Part shown: positions 6,975-15,425 of the stretch, piece by piece
Numbering within the stretch: the stretch's first letter is position 1
How the letters are laid out: each line of letters opens with the position of its first letter
Assembly: GCA_002392645.1 (NCBI GenBank)
Contig: DGHL01000077.1
Coordinates: forward strand, 5,757-26,073
Length of the DNA: 20,317 nt
Source: Prevotellaceae bacterium UBA3849
Lineage (GTDB): Bacteria > Bacteroidota > Bacteroidia > Bacteroidales > Bacteroidaceae
Direction of reading: 5' to 3'
Program-made: the position numbers and the translations under genes
The notes under the pieces: model-generated
Database searches by the model: none
Told to the model about the DNA's origin: nothing
The model's input: only the letters and a program-made list of their open reading frames with translations

Positions 6975-8168
6975 CTATGCCTTGAGAACCTTCTCGTAAT
7001 ATACCACATAAGGACGTTTCTGACCGTCACCGCCACGTTTCAAGAATACTATGATATTAAGCACATCATTTACAGAGGGTAACGACATACCGTATTTCTC
7101 CATGACATTCTGAGAAATGAAACCGCTGTGGAAAGAAGGGGAATCCACACCCGTTTCCTTGATAGCTGCAATATCGTTTGCTCCGTCAGTCTTCTGCAGT
7201 TCCCATGCAGCATAGCCCTTTTCTTTGTCAATATAGTTTACCTTGGCACGTCTGAATCCATAGTCACACATTGCCGTCTGGCGTGGAGGTACAGATATTA
7301 TTATTGCAGACTTAAACTTACTGTCCTTGGGAACTACGGGGACAAAGGAAACGAAATCGCCTACCCTTGCCCTTACCTTCGGTTTCTCTGCCACGAAATG
7401 CCGCGAACCATAATCATACACATGATAATGTCCATGTGATTCATCAACATGCTCCACGAAACCTGTTATCACAGGAAATATCTCAGCCATTGGTTTAAGG
7501 CACGGAACGACTTCACGCACCCTGACCACTCCTTCTTTCGTATAATAAATAAGCAGGTCAAACACGCCACCTTGGATTTCCCAAGGCTTGCATGGAAACA
7601 TCTGAGGTACCGCTACATATTCCTCGCCATCAACACCTACAAGCTTGACAACGGAACGAGTATTCCTTTCCTTGTCACCCAAGAACACTTTTACCGCAAT
7701 GGCATGACGTATGCAAGACATTTCATCTCCCGGCCTTTGGTCTGGATGATGTAGGAGATATGACTGCAATTGGCGTTCTGTACGCTCCTTTAGCGAAAGA
7801 TACTGCCTACCGTCTTTTGCCACAGTCATATTTCTGTCCTCATCACGTAGATTCTGCGGATATCCCCAAAGCTTAAGGAAATTAGGCAGTACGAAGTCAG
7901 AGAATCTAGCCGACATCTTCAAAGCCACGCTAAGCATCATTGAATGAATCAACGAAGGACGTTCTGACGGTATCTTCATGTAAGAGGCCAGCAAGGTACG
8001 GGCTATCTGCGAATCAACATTCTCCATGTTGGCACTCAGATACCGATATATGTTCCATTGCGTGTCGCTGGGATGCGAGGAAGCCTGCTCCATGGATTCC
8101 AACAGTTCCTCCCAGGTTGGTATGCTAGCTTTTTCTTTCTTATTGTTGGTGTTTAGATTATAGCTCAT
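6975..8168 (-). CDS. Unrecognised protein with two possible cold-shock/OB-like modules
   Basis: I do not recognise this 397-residue protein. The start at 8168 (MSYNLN) is chosen over an upstream ATG at 8225, because a promoter-like -7 box (8202-8195) lies inside that extension and the extra 19 residues have no domain character. Residues 1-150 are polar and helical. Residues 150-230 look alpha/beta. Residues 232-293 (TGFVEHVDESHGHYHVYDYG, then VGDFVSFVP) and 304-395 (RRAKVNYIDKEKGYAAWEL) resemble cold-shock/OB-fold strands: a Gly/aromatic first hairpin followed by a GDxVxF strand. A nucleic-acid-binding role is an inference. No signal peptide or membrane segment is visible. It converges on the helicase gene with a 5-bp gap, so the two mRNAs may overlap. 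Confidence 0.7.
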   Translation of the reverse strand: MSYNLNTNNKKEKASIPTWEELLESMEQASSHPSDTQWNIYRYLSANMENVDSQIARTLLASYMKIPSERPSLIHSMMLSVALKMSARFSDFVLPNFLKLWGYPQNLRDEDRNMTVAKDGRQYLSLKERTERQLQSYLLHHPDQRPGDEMSCIRHAIAVKVFLGDKERNTRSVVKLVGVDGEEYVAVPQMFPCKPWEIQGGVFDLLIYYTKEGVVRVREVVPCLKPMAEIFPVITGFVEHVDESHGHYHVYDYGSRHFVAEKPKVRARVGDFVSFVPVVPKDSKFKSAIIISVPPRQTAMCDYGFRRAKVNYIDKEKGYAAWELQKTDGANDIAAIKETGVDSPSFHSGFISQNVMEKYGMSLPSVNDVLNIIVFLKRGGDGQKRPYVVYYEKVLKA

Positions 8169-8194
8169 AGCGATATGTTCATCTTTTGGGGATG

Positions 8195-8225
8195 CAAAAT
8201 AACAAAAAAATATTGAAATAAGCAA
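8195..8225 (-). promoter_or_regulatory. Candidate promoter of the 397-residue gene
   Basis: On the minus strand TTATTTTG (8202-8195), a one-mismatch -7 box followed by C, is preceded 20 bases upstream by TTG (8225-8223). The start site would fall near 8188, leaving a short leader before the ATG at 8168. This supports the shorter protein start. Confidence 0.5.
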
Positions 8226-8276
8226 GAGCTATTACAAAAAAAATATATTTTGCTCGTTTATGTCAAAAGAATTTTG

Positions 8277-8284
8277 TAACTTTG
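8277..8284 (+). promoter_or_regulatory. -7 box of the pheS promoter
   Basis: TAACTTTG followed by CA matches TAnnTTTG and lies 34 bases before the pheS start codon. The nearest TTG upstream (8250-8252) is 24 bases away, longer than usual, so the -33 element is uncertain. The promoter would drive pheS and probably uvrA. Confidence 0.62.
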
Positions 8285-8318
8285 CAGTCGCAAATAAAAT
8301 AATACATTAAGAATTAAA

Positions 8319-9359
8319 ATGTTATTAGAGAAAATAGACAATCTCATAAACGAGATTAATGGATTACAGGCCTCGACAGCAGAGAGAATAGAAGAGCTGC
8401 GCTTGAAATACCTTTCTAAGAAAGGAGAGATAAATGCACTTATGGCTGACTTCCGCAATGTTGCGCCAGAGGACAAGAAGACCGTTGGTATGAAAATCAA
8501 TGAGCTTAAACAGCTTGCTTTTGATAAGATCAACAGCCTGCGTGACCAGTTGGGCTCACAGGAAAGCGGCAATGAGGATCTTGACTTGACACGTACTGCC
8601 TACCCTATTGAACTCGGCACACGTCATCCGCTGTCAATCGTAAAGAACGAAATCGTTGAGATTTTCCAGCGTATGGGCTTCACACTTGCTGATGGTCCTG
8701 AGGTGGAAGACGACCTGCATATATTCACAAAGATGAACTTTGCAGCCGACCATCCTGCTCGTGACATGCAAGATACATTCTTCGTTGAGGAGAGTGCCTT
8801 GAAGGATGTTACAAAGAACATATTGCTACGTTCACACACATCAAGCGTACAGGCAAGAGTGATGGAAAAGCAACAGCCACCAATCCGCGTGATATGCCCT
8901 GGACGCGTGTATCGTAACGAGGCAATCACTGCACGTGCACACTGTTTCTTCCATCAGATAGAAGGTTTGTACATTGACGAAAACGTATCGTTCACAGACC
9001 TCAAGCAGGTTATGCTGACATTTGCTCAGGAGATGTTCGGACCAGACACAAAGATAAGACTGCGCCCATCATACTTCCCATTCACCGAGCCTTCTGCCGA
9101 AATGGATATCTCATGCCATATTTGTGGTGGCGTAGGCTGTGGATTCTGTAAGCACACTGGCTGGGTGGAAATCCTTGGTTGCGGAATGGTTGACCCTAAC
9201 GTCCTGGAGCTTTGCGGCATCGACTCTAAGAAGTATAGTGGCTATGCCTTCGGTCTCGGTGTAGAGCGCATTACAAACCTGAAATATCAGGTAAGCGACC
9301 TTCGTATGTTCTCTGAGAACGACAAGCGTTTCCTTGAGGAATTTGAGGCGGCAAACTAA
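8319..9359 (+). CDS. pheS: Phenylalanine--tRNA ligase alpha subunit
   Basis: The 346-residue product is the catalytic subunit of the alpha2-beta2 class II enzyme that charges tRNA-Phe. A coiled-coil tRNA-binding arm occupies about residues 1-85. Motif 1 lies around HPLSIVKNEI (103-112). Motif 2 is RVYRNEAITARAHCFFHQIEG (196 onward) and motif 3 is GYAFGLGVERI (308-318). Four cysteines in a C-x2-C-x4-C-x2-C arrangement (266, 269, 274, 277) form a zinc-knuckle-like insert, a pattern known in some bacterial PheS and absent from E. coli. Full length. The partner pheT is not beside it, which is common outside the Enterobacteria and Firmicutes. uvrA follows in the same direction after 63 bases. Confidence 0.97.
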   Translation: MLLEKIDNLINEINGLQASTAERIEELRLKYLSKKGEINALMADFRNVAPEDKKTVGMKINELKQLAFDKINSLRDQLGSQESGNEDLDLTRTAYPIELGTRHPLSIVKNEIVEIFQRMGFTLADGPEVEDDLHIFTKMNFAADHPARDMQDTFFVEESALKDVTKNILLRSHTSSVQARVMEKQQPPIRVICPGRVYRNEAITARAHCFFHQIEGLYIDENVSFTDLKQVMLTFAQEMFGPDTKIRLRPSYFPFTEPSAEMDISCHICGGVGCGFCKHTGWVEILGCGMVDPNVLELCGIDSKKYSGYAFGLGVERITNLKYQVSDLRMFSENDKRFLEEFEAAN

Positions 9360-9361
9360 TA

Positions 9362-9418
9362 TAGTGGGTTCTAAAAATTCCCACATAAGTTATAAAAAAT
9401 AGTTATTAGAACCCACTA
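9362..9418 (+). promoter_or_regulatory. 12-bp perfect inverted repeat in the pheS-uvrA gap
   Basis: TAGTGGGTTCTA (9362-9373) and TAGAACCCACTA (9407-9418) are exact inverted copies 33 bases apart. They fill the gap between the pheS stop and the uvrA start; the right arm ends 4 bases before the uvrA ATG. In RNA the stem would place the uvrA initiation region at the foot of a hairpin. As DNA it could be a split operator. There is no U tract after it, so it is not a normal terminator. Confidence 0.6.
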
Positions 9419-9422
9419 CACA

Positions 9423-12320
9423 ATGAGCAACAAGGCCGATTACATAGAGATAAAGGGCGCACGGGTAAACAACCTGAAAAACATATCTGTCAATATACCA
9501 CGCAACAAACTGATAGCCATTGCCGGCGTTAGTGGATCTGGTAAATCATCACTCGCCTTCGACACACTGTATGCAGAGGGACAACGCAGATATGTAGAGA
9601 GTCTGTCATCATACGCACGACAGTTTCTCGGACGTATGCACAAGCCTGAGTGCGACTTTATAAAAGGCTTGCCACCAGCAATAGCCATTGAACAGAAAGT
9701 AATAAGCCGAAATCCACGCTCTACTGTAGGAACAAGTACTGAGATTTACGAATATATGCGACTTTTATTTGCACGAATAGGTCGCATATATTCGCCTATA
9801 TCCAACTGCGAGGTAAAGAAACACACCACTGAGGACGTAATAGATTGCATGCTGTCTTTTACAAAAGGCACACGCTTTATGCTCCTCTCACCACTGCACA
9901 TAGTAAAGGGCAGGACTCTGCAAAGACAGTTGGAGATGGAGGTCTTGCAGGGCTATTCCAGAATTGTAATAGACAATGAAATAATCCGAATAGACGATTA
10001 CCTACAGGACGAAAGCCTTAACAATGAATCCAAGAAAGAAGTTTTTATTCTAATAGACCGTCTGTCTGTAGATGATTCACAGGAAACGATATCACGACTG
10101 ACAGACTCATGCGAAACTGCATTCTATGAAGGAAACGGAGAATGCCGATTGGTATTCCTGCCTTCAAATCAGGTTTTTGATTTCTCTACACGACTGGAGG
10201 CTGACGGTATAATATTCGAAGAGCCTTCCGACGGATTGTTTGCCTTTAATTCTCCTTTGGGCGTCTGCCCTACATGTGAGGGATTCGGCAAAGTTATGGG
10301 AATAGACGAAAACCTTGTAATCCCCAATCCCTCACTTAGCGTGTACGATGGTTGCGTACAATGCTGGCACGGAGAGAAGATGGGCGAATGGAAGAAAGAA
10401 TTCATACGAAGGGCTGCAGCATACGATTTCCCTATCTTCACGCCCTATTGCGAACTGTCAGAGAAACACAAGAACTGGCTTTGGCATGGATTACCTAACG
10501 AAGCGAAACGTGACGCTTACGAAAGGGTTAGCATTGATGACTTCTTCCAGATGGTGAGAAGTAATCAATACAAAATACAATACAGGGTTATGCTGAGCAG
10601 ATACCGTGGCAAGACAGTGTGCCCTGACTGCAAAGGCGCCAGACTGCGCAAAGAGGCTAACTATGTAAAGATAAACGGCAAGTCCATTACCGAACTGGTA
10701 GAAATGCCTGTATCGAGACTGTATGAATGGTTCAAGGAGCTCCGGCTTGACGACCACAGCCGAAAAGTAGCTGAGAGACTGTTAACGGAAATAGAGAGCC
10801 GTCTGCAGTTCCTGCTTGACGTTGGCTTAGGCTACCTCACACTGAATCGTCCGAGCAACACATTGTCTGGCGGTGAGAGCCAGCGCATAAACCTCACCAC
10901 ATCGCTCGGTTCTTCACTCATAGGCTCACTCTACATACTTGACGAGCCATCCATCGGCATGCACAGCCGTGACACTGCACGACTCATCTCCGTACTAAAG
11001 AAACTGCAAGAGATAGGTAACACAGTAGTCGTAGTAGAGCACGACGAAGACCTACTACGTGCAGCTGACTACCTGATAGATGTAGGTCCTGATGCAGGAA
11101 CGAATGGTGGTGAGATAGTATTTGAAGGCAATGCCAACGACATAACGAAAGAATCACTGAAGAAATATCCTAAGAGTCATACTGTAAGGTATCTTACCGA
11201 AAGCGAGACAATAGAGGTTCCGACAAACCGTAGGTCATGGAATCTTTCAATAAAACTCAACGGCGCAAGGATGAACAACCTTAAGGGAGTGAATGCAGAG
11301 TTTCCGCTTAACGTAATGACAGTGGTGACAGGCGTCAGTGGCTCTGGTAAATCTTCATTAGTTCGCGGCACGCTCTACCCTATCATAAAGCGAAAGCTTG
11401 ACGAGGTGGCAGAAGTACCAGGAGCATACTCGTCAATAGAAGGCGACGTAAATGCCATCAAGCATGTGGAAATGGTGGATCAGAACCCTATAGGAAAGAG
11501 TACACGAAGCAATCCTGCCACATACATCAAGGCATACGATGCCATCAGACAACTGTTTGGCGAGCAACCTCTTGCCCATCAGCTTGGCATAACGCCACAA
11601 CATTTCTCTTTCAATGCTGACGGCGGAAGATGTGAGGAATGTAAAGGTGCTGGCGTAATAACCGTGGAGATGCAGTTCATGGCAGACCTGACACTGACAT
11701 GCGACGCATGCCATGGCCTGAGGTTCCAGCGCAACGTGTTAGAAGTAAGGTATGCCGGTAAGAACATCAACGACATACTCGACATGACTGTGAGCGAAGC
11801 CATCGCTTTCTTCACCGAGCAATTGGAAAGAGAGGAGAATGAGAATGCGCAAAAAGAGGATGTAAGAAAACGTACACAAGGAAAGGTAACCATTACATTA
11901 CTGCATACGATAATTGATCGCCTTACACCACTTGAGGAGGTCGGACTTGGCTATATACAATTAGGACAGTCTTCATCGACACTCTCCGGTGGTGAGAATC
12001 AACGTGTAAAGCTTGCTTACTATATATCTCAGGAAAAGCAAGAGCACACCCTGTTTATTTTTGACGAACCAACCACAGGATTGCATTTCCACGACATAAA
12101 GCGCTTGCTGCATGCCTTTGACAAACTGATAAGCCACGGACATACCATCCTCGTGATAGAGCACAATATGGACATCATAAAATGTGCAGACCATATTATA
12201 GACATTGGTCCGGAAGGTGGAGAGAAAGGTGGTGAAATCGTAGCAAGCGGTACGCCTGAGGAAATAGTAAAATCAAAGCTAAGCATCACCGGCAAATACC
12301 TGAAGGAGAAACTCTGTTAA
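9423..12320 (+). CDS. uvrA: UvrA-family excinuclease ABC ATPase subunit, with a degenerate first zinc finger
   Basis: The 965-residue product is a UvrA ABC ATPase, the damage-recognition subunit of nucleotide excision repair that loads UvrB. NBD1 has Walker A GVSGSGKS (35-42), signature LSGGESQR (481-488) and Walker B LYILDEPS (503-510). NBD2 has GVSGSGKS (637-644), LSGGENQR (854-861) and LFIFDEPT (877-884). The C-terminal zinc module is intact (CEEC 737-740, CDAC 760-763). The first module keeps only its second pair (CPTC 282-285); where the first CxxC should be there is LEADG (258-262). A charged insert (about 801-822) precedes the last signature. Bacteroidetes often carry more than one UvrA, so this may be the second paralogue, but the YVESLSSYARQFLG segment and overall order are canonical. 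Probably co-transcribed with pheS. Confidence 0.93.
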   Translation: MSNKADYIEIKGARVNNLKNISVNIPRNKLIAIAGVSGSGKSSLAFDTLYAEGQRRYVESLSSYARQFLGRMHKPECDFIKGLPPAIAIEQKVISRNPRSTVGTSTEIYEYMRLLFARIGRIYSPISNCEVKKHTTEDVIDCMLSFTKGTRFMLLSPLHIVKGRTLQRQLEMEVLQGYSRIVIDNEIIRIDDYLQDESLNNESKKEVFILIDRLSVDDSQETISRLTDSCETAFYEGNGECRLVFLPSNQVFDFSTRLEADGIIFEEPSDGLFAFNSPLGVCPTCEGFGKVMGIDENLVIPNPSLSVYDGCVQCWHGEKMGEWKKEFIRRAAAYDFPIFTPYCELSEKHKNWLWHGLPNEAKRDAYERVSIDDFFQMVRSNQYKIQYRVMLSRYRGKTVCPDCKGARLRKEANYVKINGKSITELVEMPVSRLYEWFKELRLDDHSRKVAERLLTEIESRLQFLLDVGLGYLTLNRPSNTLSGGESQRINLTTSLGSSLIGSLYILDEPSIGMHSRDTARLISVLKKLQEIGNTVVVVEHDEDLLRAADYLIDVGPDAGTNGGEIVFEGNANDITKESLKKYPKSHTVRYLTESETIEVPTNRRSWNLSIKLNGARMNNLKGVNAEFPLNVMTVVTGVSGSGKSSLVRGTLYPIIKRKLDEVAEVPGAYSSIEGDVNAIKHVEMVDQNPIGKSTRSNPATYIKAYDAIRQLFGEQPLAHQLGITPQHFSFNADGGRCEECKGAGVITVEMQFMADLTLTCDACHGLRFQRNVLEVRYAGKNINDILDMTVSEAIAFFTEQLEREENENAQKEDVRKRTQGKVTITLLHTIIDRLTPLEEVGLGYIQLGQSSSTLSGGENQRVKLAYYISQEKQEHTLFIFDEPTTGLHFHDIKRLLHAFDKLISHGHTILVIEHNMDIIKCADHIIDIGPEGGEKGGEIVASGTPEEIVKSKLSITGKYLKEKLC

Positions 12321-12348
12321 GGTTGGAATAAACAAAAGCCACCTTAAC
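12316..12348 (+). terminator. Weak hairpin overlapping the uvrA stop codon
   Basis: GTTAAGGT (12316-12323) pairs with ACCTTAAC (12341-12348), extendable by two pairs with one bulged base. There is no T tract after it on either strand, so it may stabilise the 3' end and not terminate. The rest of the gap up to 12480 is filled by the 14-bp tandem repeat. Confidence 0.35.
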
Positions 12349-12381
12349 ATCTCGGTATTTACCGCATTGGTGTTCTATGCA

Positions 12382-12480
12382 CTTAGTACTGCGAACCTAG
12401 TACTGTGAACCCTGTATTGTGAACCCTGTATTGTGAACCCTGTATTGTGTACCCTGTATTGTGTACCCTGTATTGTGTAC
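12382..12480. repeat. 14-bp tandem repeat abutting the DUF4421 stop codon
   Basis: Five contiguous 14-bp units run 12411-12480: two copies of CCTGTATTGTGAAC, then three of CCTGTATTGTGTAC. Two diverged 15-bp versions precede them (CCTAGTACTGTGAAC at 12396-12410 and a related unit from 12382). The last unit ends at 12480 and the minus-strand stop codon of the next gene occupies 12481-12483. The near-identity of the five units suggests recent slippage, so copy number probably varies between strains. It sits between convergent genes. Confidence 0.93.
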
Positions 12481-13632
12481 CTAAAAGTTATAGCCTACAT
12501 ACAAGTAGGCGGAGCCTAACAGGTTACGTGTCATTACGACACCATTACCATATTGATAGTAGAACAAGTAACCTTGGGTGCCAGCAAACCAAGGTCCGTT
12601 ATTATAAAGCACCACAAGACGCATAGTGCCGTTGAACGCTATGTTCTTTCTACCGAAATCCTCAAAGGACTTTATTATATTGGGCTGTTCATCATTATCA
12701 TCCATCCTTGATGCCGTGGCTGTATGCTGCAGCAAATAACCTATCGATCCTGACAGTTCGGCGCCGGCAAGCCAATTCTTGGCAAACACCCAGTTATATC
12801 CATAGCCTCCAGTGAATGAGAATTCATCATTCTTCTGCTGACCATATATCGTGTTTGAGGTATAGTCTATATTATTGATATCACTGACCATAGTGGAGAA
12901 CTTGTTCCAATCCATGCTCATCTTGTTATGTGCATACGACACACCTAAAATAGGTGAACCAGCAGAACGCAGTTGCCTGTTAGCCTGGCTGTAAGCAGCC
13001 TGATGTGAGAAATGCTTATAGTTCAAGACATAATAGAAACTTATGCGTGTCATGCCAACCTTTATGCCATCGAAAGGCTTGTTTTGAAGCAGTTGGGTAT
13101 AGTCTTCTCCATTTATCTTAAGATTCTTTATGTTATAGTTTCCCCCCACACGCCTGTAGAACAAGTCCAATCCGAATGCAGCAGAATATACGGAAGCGCT
13201 AAGATCGGTATCATCGCTATTCATAAACACCGACTTTAAGTCTATGTTATATCCCAGGAAAGCGAAGCGCCATCCGAAGAACGGTCCGACACGCGTGCGC
13301 ACCTTTGGCGACACTTTTATATTAAAGGTCTCTCCTGCATCAATCTGAAACATCTCGAAACGACTTGTGAGCTGAACCTCTGCGCACCAGTTATATCGAT
13401 CCTGCACGTCCACATACAAGCTGTCACGTTGTGGTGAGAATATCCTGTCGGCAAAGTCATACGCCTTCTTAAACCAACTTTTCTTTTTCTTCACAACGTT
13501 ACCGGAATACGTAATCGTATCGCAAGCCACAGCACTGTCAGAAGACAAACGATCAGCACTCACTGAGTCTGCTTGCGCAGATACAGCGAGTGCCGCTACT
13601 ATGCATATATACAATACGAATATTCTTTTCAT
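12481..13632 (-). CDS. DUF4421-family outer-membrane-type protein
   Basis: The 383-residue product has a clean signal peptide (about residues 1-19, ending in AVSAQ) and a polar linker. A series of amphipathic strands follows, ending in LGSAYLYVGYNF, the aromatic terminus typical of outer-membrane barrels. The middle contains RVGGNYNIKN and an FSHQAAYSQANRQLRSAGS segment, which I recognise as DUF4421-like, a Bacteroidetes family of unknown function. It lies 55 bases after the oxidoreductase gene in the same direction, with AGGA before the ATG, and may be co-transcribed with it. Its 3' end directly borders the 14-bp tandem repeat. The barrel assignment is an inference from strand pattern; the family call is fairly confident. 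Confidence 0.78.
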   Translation of the reverse strand: MKRIFVLYICIVAALAVSAQADSVSADRLSSDSAVACDTITYSGNVVKKKKSWFKKAYDFADRIFSPQRDSLYVDVQDRYNWCAEVQLTSRFEMFQIDAGETFNIKVSPKVRTRVGPFFGWRFAFLGYNIDLKSVFMNSDDTDLSASVYSAAFGLDLFYRRVGGNYNIKNLKINGEDYTQLLQNKPFDGIKVGMTRISFYYVLNYKHFSHQAAYSQANRQLRSAGSPILGVSYAHNKMSMDWNKFSTMVSDINNIDYTSNTIYGQQKNDEFSFTGGYGYNWVFAKNWLAGAELSGSIGYLLQHTATASRMDDNDEQPNIIKSFEDFGRKNIAFNGTMRLVVLYNNGPWFAGTQGYLFYYQYGNGVVMTRNLLGSAYLYVGYNF

Positions 13633-13687
13633 TATCCTGTTCTTATCGCTACCGCTCCTATATTATAAACAAAGCCCGTAGCACCTA

Positions 13688-14692
13688 TCAGAACTTTCCC
13701 AAGATTCTATCTAACACCCAGTTGGTTGGCGTTGCACTTATTGCTGTACAAAGACATTCGCCCTTACCCTGCAGCGCCTCTACTATATTCTGTATGAGCG
13801 GCAACTGTACATGTGGCGGATTCTCCACCACTATCTCCTCTATGCCAGATGACGTATGCAATCTGATAGGATTATAGTCAAACACTGAGAAGCACAGTGT
13901 ACCTTCCGTACCGATAATCTCTATGCGATCTTCCTTTCCCGACTCATGTCCGGCAAAACACCATGAGCCGCTACCCGGCAAACCATTTTCAAAATGGAAG
14001 CAGGCACTTACGGTGTCCTCTACCTGATACAGTCCGCCACGATTAGCCGAATATCCTTCGGCATGCACTATCACCCCGAAGAAATGCTGAAGCAAATCCA
14101 ACTGATGTGGAGCAAGGTCATAGAAGTATCCACCTCCGGCAATATCTGGCTGTATGCGCCACGGGCGTTCCTCTGGCGAATTATAATCCACCTGACGTGG
14201 CGGACATGCGAAACGTATCTGAACATTCAGCACCTTACCTACCCTACCCTCATCAAGTATAGCCTTTACCTTTTTAAAATAAGGCAGGTAACGACGGTAA
14301 TAAGCCACATAGCACGGCACACCCATCTCCTGCGACACACGGTTTACGCGTGCACAGTCATCATAGGTTGCAGCCAAAGGCTTTTCCACGTACACAGGTT
14401 TTCCTGCACGCATAGCCATAATGGCATAGGTGGCATGACTTGACGGAGGTGTGGCGATATACACAGCATCTACATCCGGTGAATCAACCAAAGCCTGCGC
14501 ATCAGTGTACCACATCGGTATGTCGTGACGTTCTGCATAAGAGCGAGCCTTGTCAGCATTACGGCTCATGACGGCAACCACGGAAGAGCCCTCCACCATG
14601 TTAAAGGCAGGTCCGCTCTTCACCTCCGTCACTTCTCCACAGCCTATAAAGCCCCATCGGATATTCTTCATAATCGCAGTGCAGTCGGTCAC
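13688..14692 (-). CDS. Gfo/Idh/MocA-family NAD(P)-dependent oxidoreductase
   Basis: The 334-residue product has an N-terminal Rossmann fold (WGFIGCGEVTEVK, 13-25). The family EKP motif is in YVEKPLA (101-107), with Lys104 the likely catalytic lysine. The C-terminal alpha/beta domain contains GGGYFYDLAPHQLDLL (186-201), with Asp192 and His196 in the usual substrate positions. Members oxidise or epimerise sugars, inositols or related polyols with NAD(P); the substrate cannot be told here. Cytoplasmic, no signal peptide. A second Met at residue 8 (14671), just before the Rossmann fold, is an equally likely start. It follows the OmpH-like gene and precedes the DUF4421 gene, all on the minus strand. 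No sugar-transport genes are adjacent. Confidence 0.9.
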   Translation of the reverse strand: MTDCTAIMKNIRWGFIGCGEVTEVKSGPAFNMVEGSSVVAVMSRNADKARSYAERHDIPMWYTDAQALVDSPDVDAVYIATPPSSHATYAIMAMRAGKPVYVEKPLAATYDDCARVNRVSQEMGVPCYVAYYRRYLPYFKKVKAILDEGRVGKVLNVQIRFACPPRQVDYNSPEERPWRIQPDIAGGGYFYDLAPHQLDLLQHFFGVIVHAEGYSANRGGLYQVEDTVSACFHFENGLPGSGSWCFAGHESGKEDRIEIIGTEGTLCFSVFDYNPIRLHTSSGIEEIVVENPPHVQLPLIQNIVEALQGKGECLCTAISATPTNWVLDRILGKF

Positions 14693-14715
14693 AACATCAA
14701 CCCTCTGAAGGTTGC

Positions 14716-15339
14716 TTACTTCTTCTTTTCGTCTTTCTTGTCCTCAGCCTTGGCAGCGCCTTTCTTATATGCCTTGTTCAATCCGGCAATCACATCGTTT
14801 GTGATGTCAATACCCTTGTCGGCATAGAGAATGTTATCACCAGACTTTGACAGGATCATAGTATATTTCTTATCCTTGTTATACTTTGCTATAAAGTGCT
14901 GCAAAGAGTCGCGGAGTGCTGCATTGAACTTATTTGTCTCTTCCTGGAACTCTGCACCAAGACGCTGCTGCAGTGCCTCAAGGTCAGCATTCTGCTTCTG
15001 CAGTCCTGCCTGTATCTGCTCAGCCTGCTCACGTGTATAGGCATTCTGCTGCAATTTCTGCTGGAAGTTATTTGCAGCAGCCTGCAGAGCCTGTCCCTTC
15101 TGCTGAAGGGTAGCCTGTATATTCTGTCCTTTCTTCTCCAGTATCAGCGAATACTCCTTACAGAACTCATATCTGGTCATCAGGGAATCCACCTCCACGT
15201 ATGCTATCTTAAGCTCTGTTGGAGCCTGCGCAGTGTTTGCGGGCTTCTCATCAGCCTTTGGAGATTTGTCACATGAGTTGAATGAAATAAGGGCTACCGC
15301 TGCTACAGCAATCGCACCAAAAAGGTTCTTCTTTGTCAT
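14716..15339 (-). CDS. OmpH/Skp-family periplasmic chaperone-like lipoprotein
   Basis: The 207-residue product starts with a lipoprotein signal (positive N-terminus, hydrophobic stretch, lipobox-like SFNSC with Cys23). The mature part has a low-complexity linker, a strand (LKIAYVEVDSLMTRY, 44-58), a long Gln/Ala/Glu-rich coiled coil (about 60-145), then a closing strand region (YTMILSKSGDNILYAD) and a Lys-rich tail. This is the Skp/OmpH layout: a trimeric holdase that escorts unfolded outer-membrane proteins through the periplasm. The lipid anchor is unlike E. coli Skp but fits Bacteroidetes homologues. It heads a minus-strand group with the oxidoreductase and DUF4421 genes. Its promoter region overlaps that of divergent pepD. 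Confidence 0.87.
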   Translation of the reverse strand: MTKKNLFGAIAVAAVALISFNSCDKSPKADEKPANTAQAPTELKIAYVEVDSLMTRYEFCKEYSLILEKKGQNIQATLQQKGQALQAAANNFQQKLQQNAYTREQAEQIQAGLQKQNADLEALQQRLGAEFQEETNKFNAALRDSLQHFIAKYNKDKKYTMILSKSGDNILYADKGIDITNDVIAGLNKAYKKGAAKAEDKKDEKKK

Positions 15340-15355
15340 TTTATTTTAATATTGT

Positions 15356-15386
15356 TTGTTTGTTATCGATATTTTTAGTAATTTTG
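15356..15386 (+). promoter_or_regulatory. Bacteroidetes-type promoter of pepD
   Basis: TAATTTTG (15379-15386), followed by CA, fits TAnnTTTG. A TTG at 15356-15358, preceded by T, lies 20 bases upstream as the -33 element. Transcription would start near 15394, giving a leader of about 80 bases before pepD. Confidence 0.65.
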
Positions 15387-15425
15387 CAAAGCATTGCAGA
15401 AACACGCATCTGCACGTTTCGGATG

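Noticed and set aside
8169..8225. Longer N-terminus for the 397-residue protein starting at 8225
   Set aside because: A candidate promoter lies inside this stretch and the extra residues show no domain or genuine signal-peptide pattern with a cleavage site.
12481..15339. A single functional operon for outer-membrane biogenesis (OmpH-like, oxidoreductase, DUF4421)
   Set aside because: The genes are co-oriented and close, but the cytoplasmic oxidoreductase does not fit the role and no shared regulation can be shown, so only possible co-transcription is claimed.
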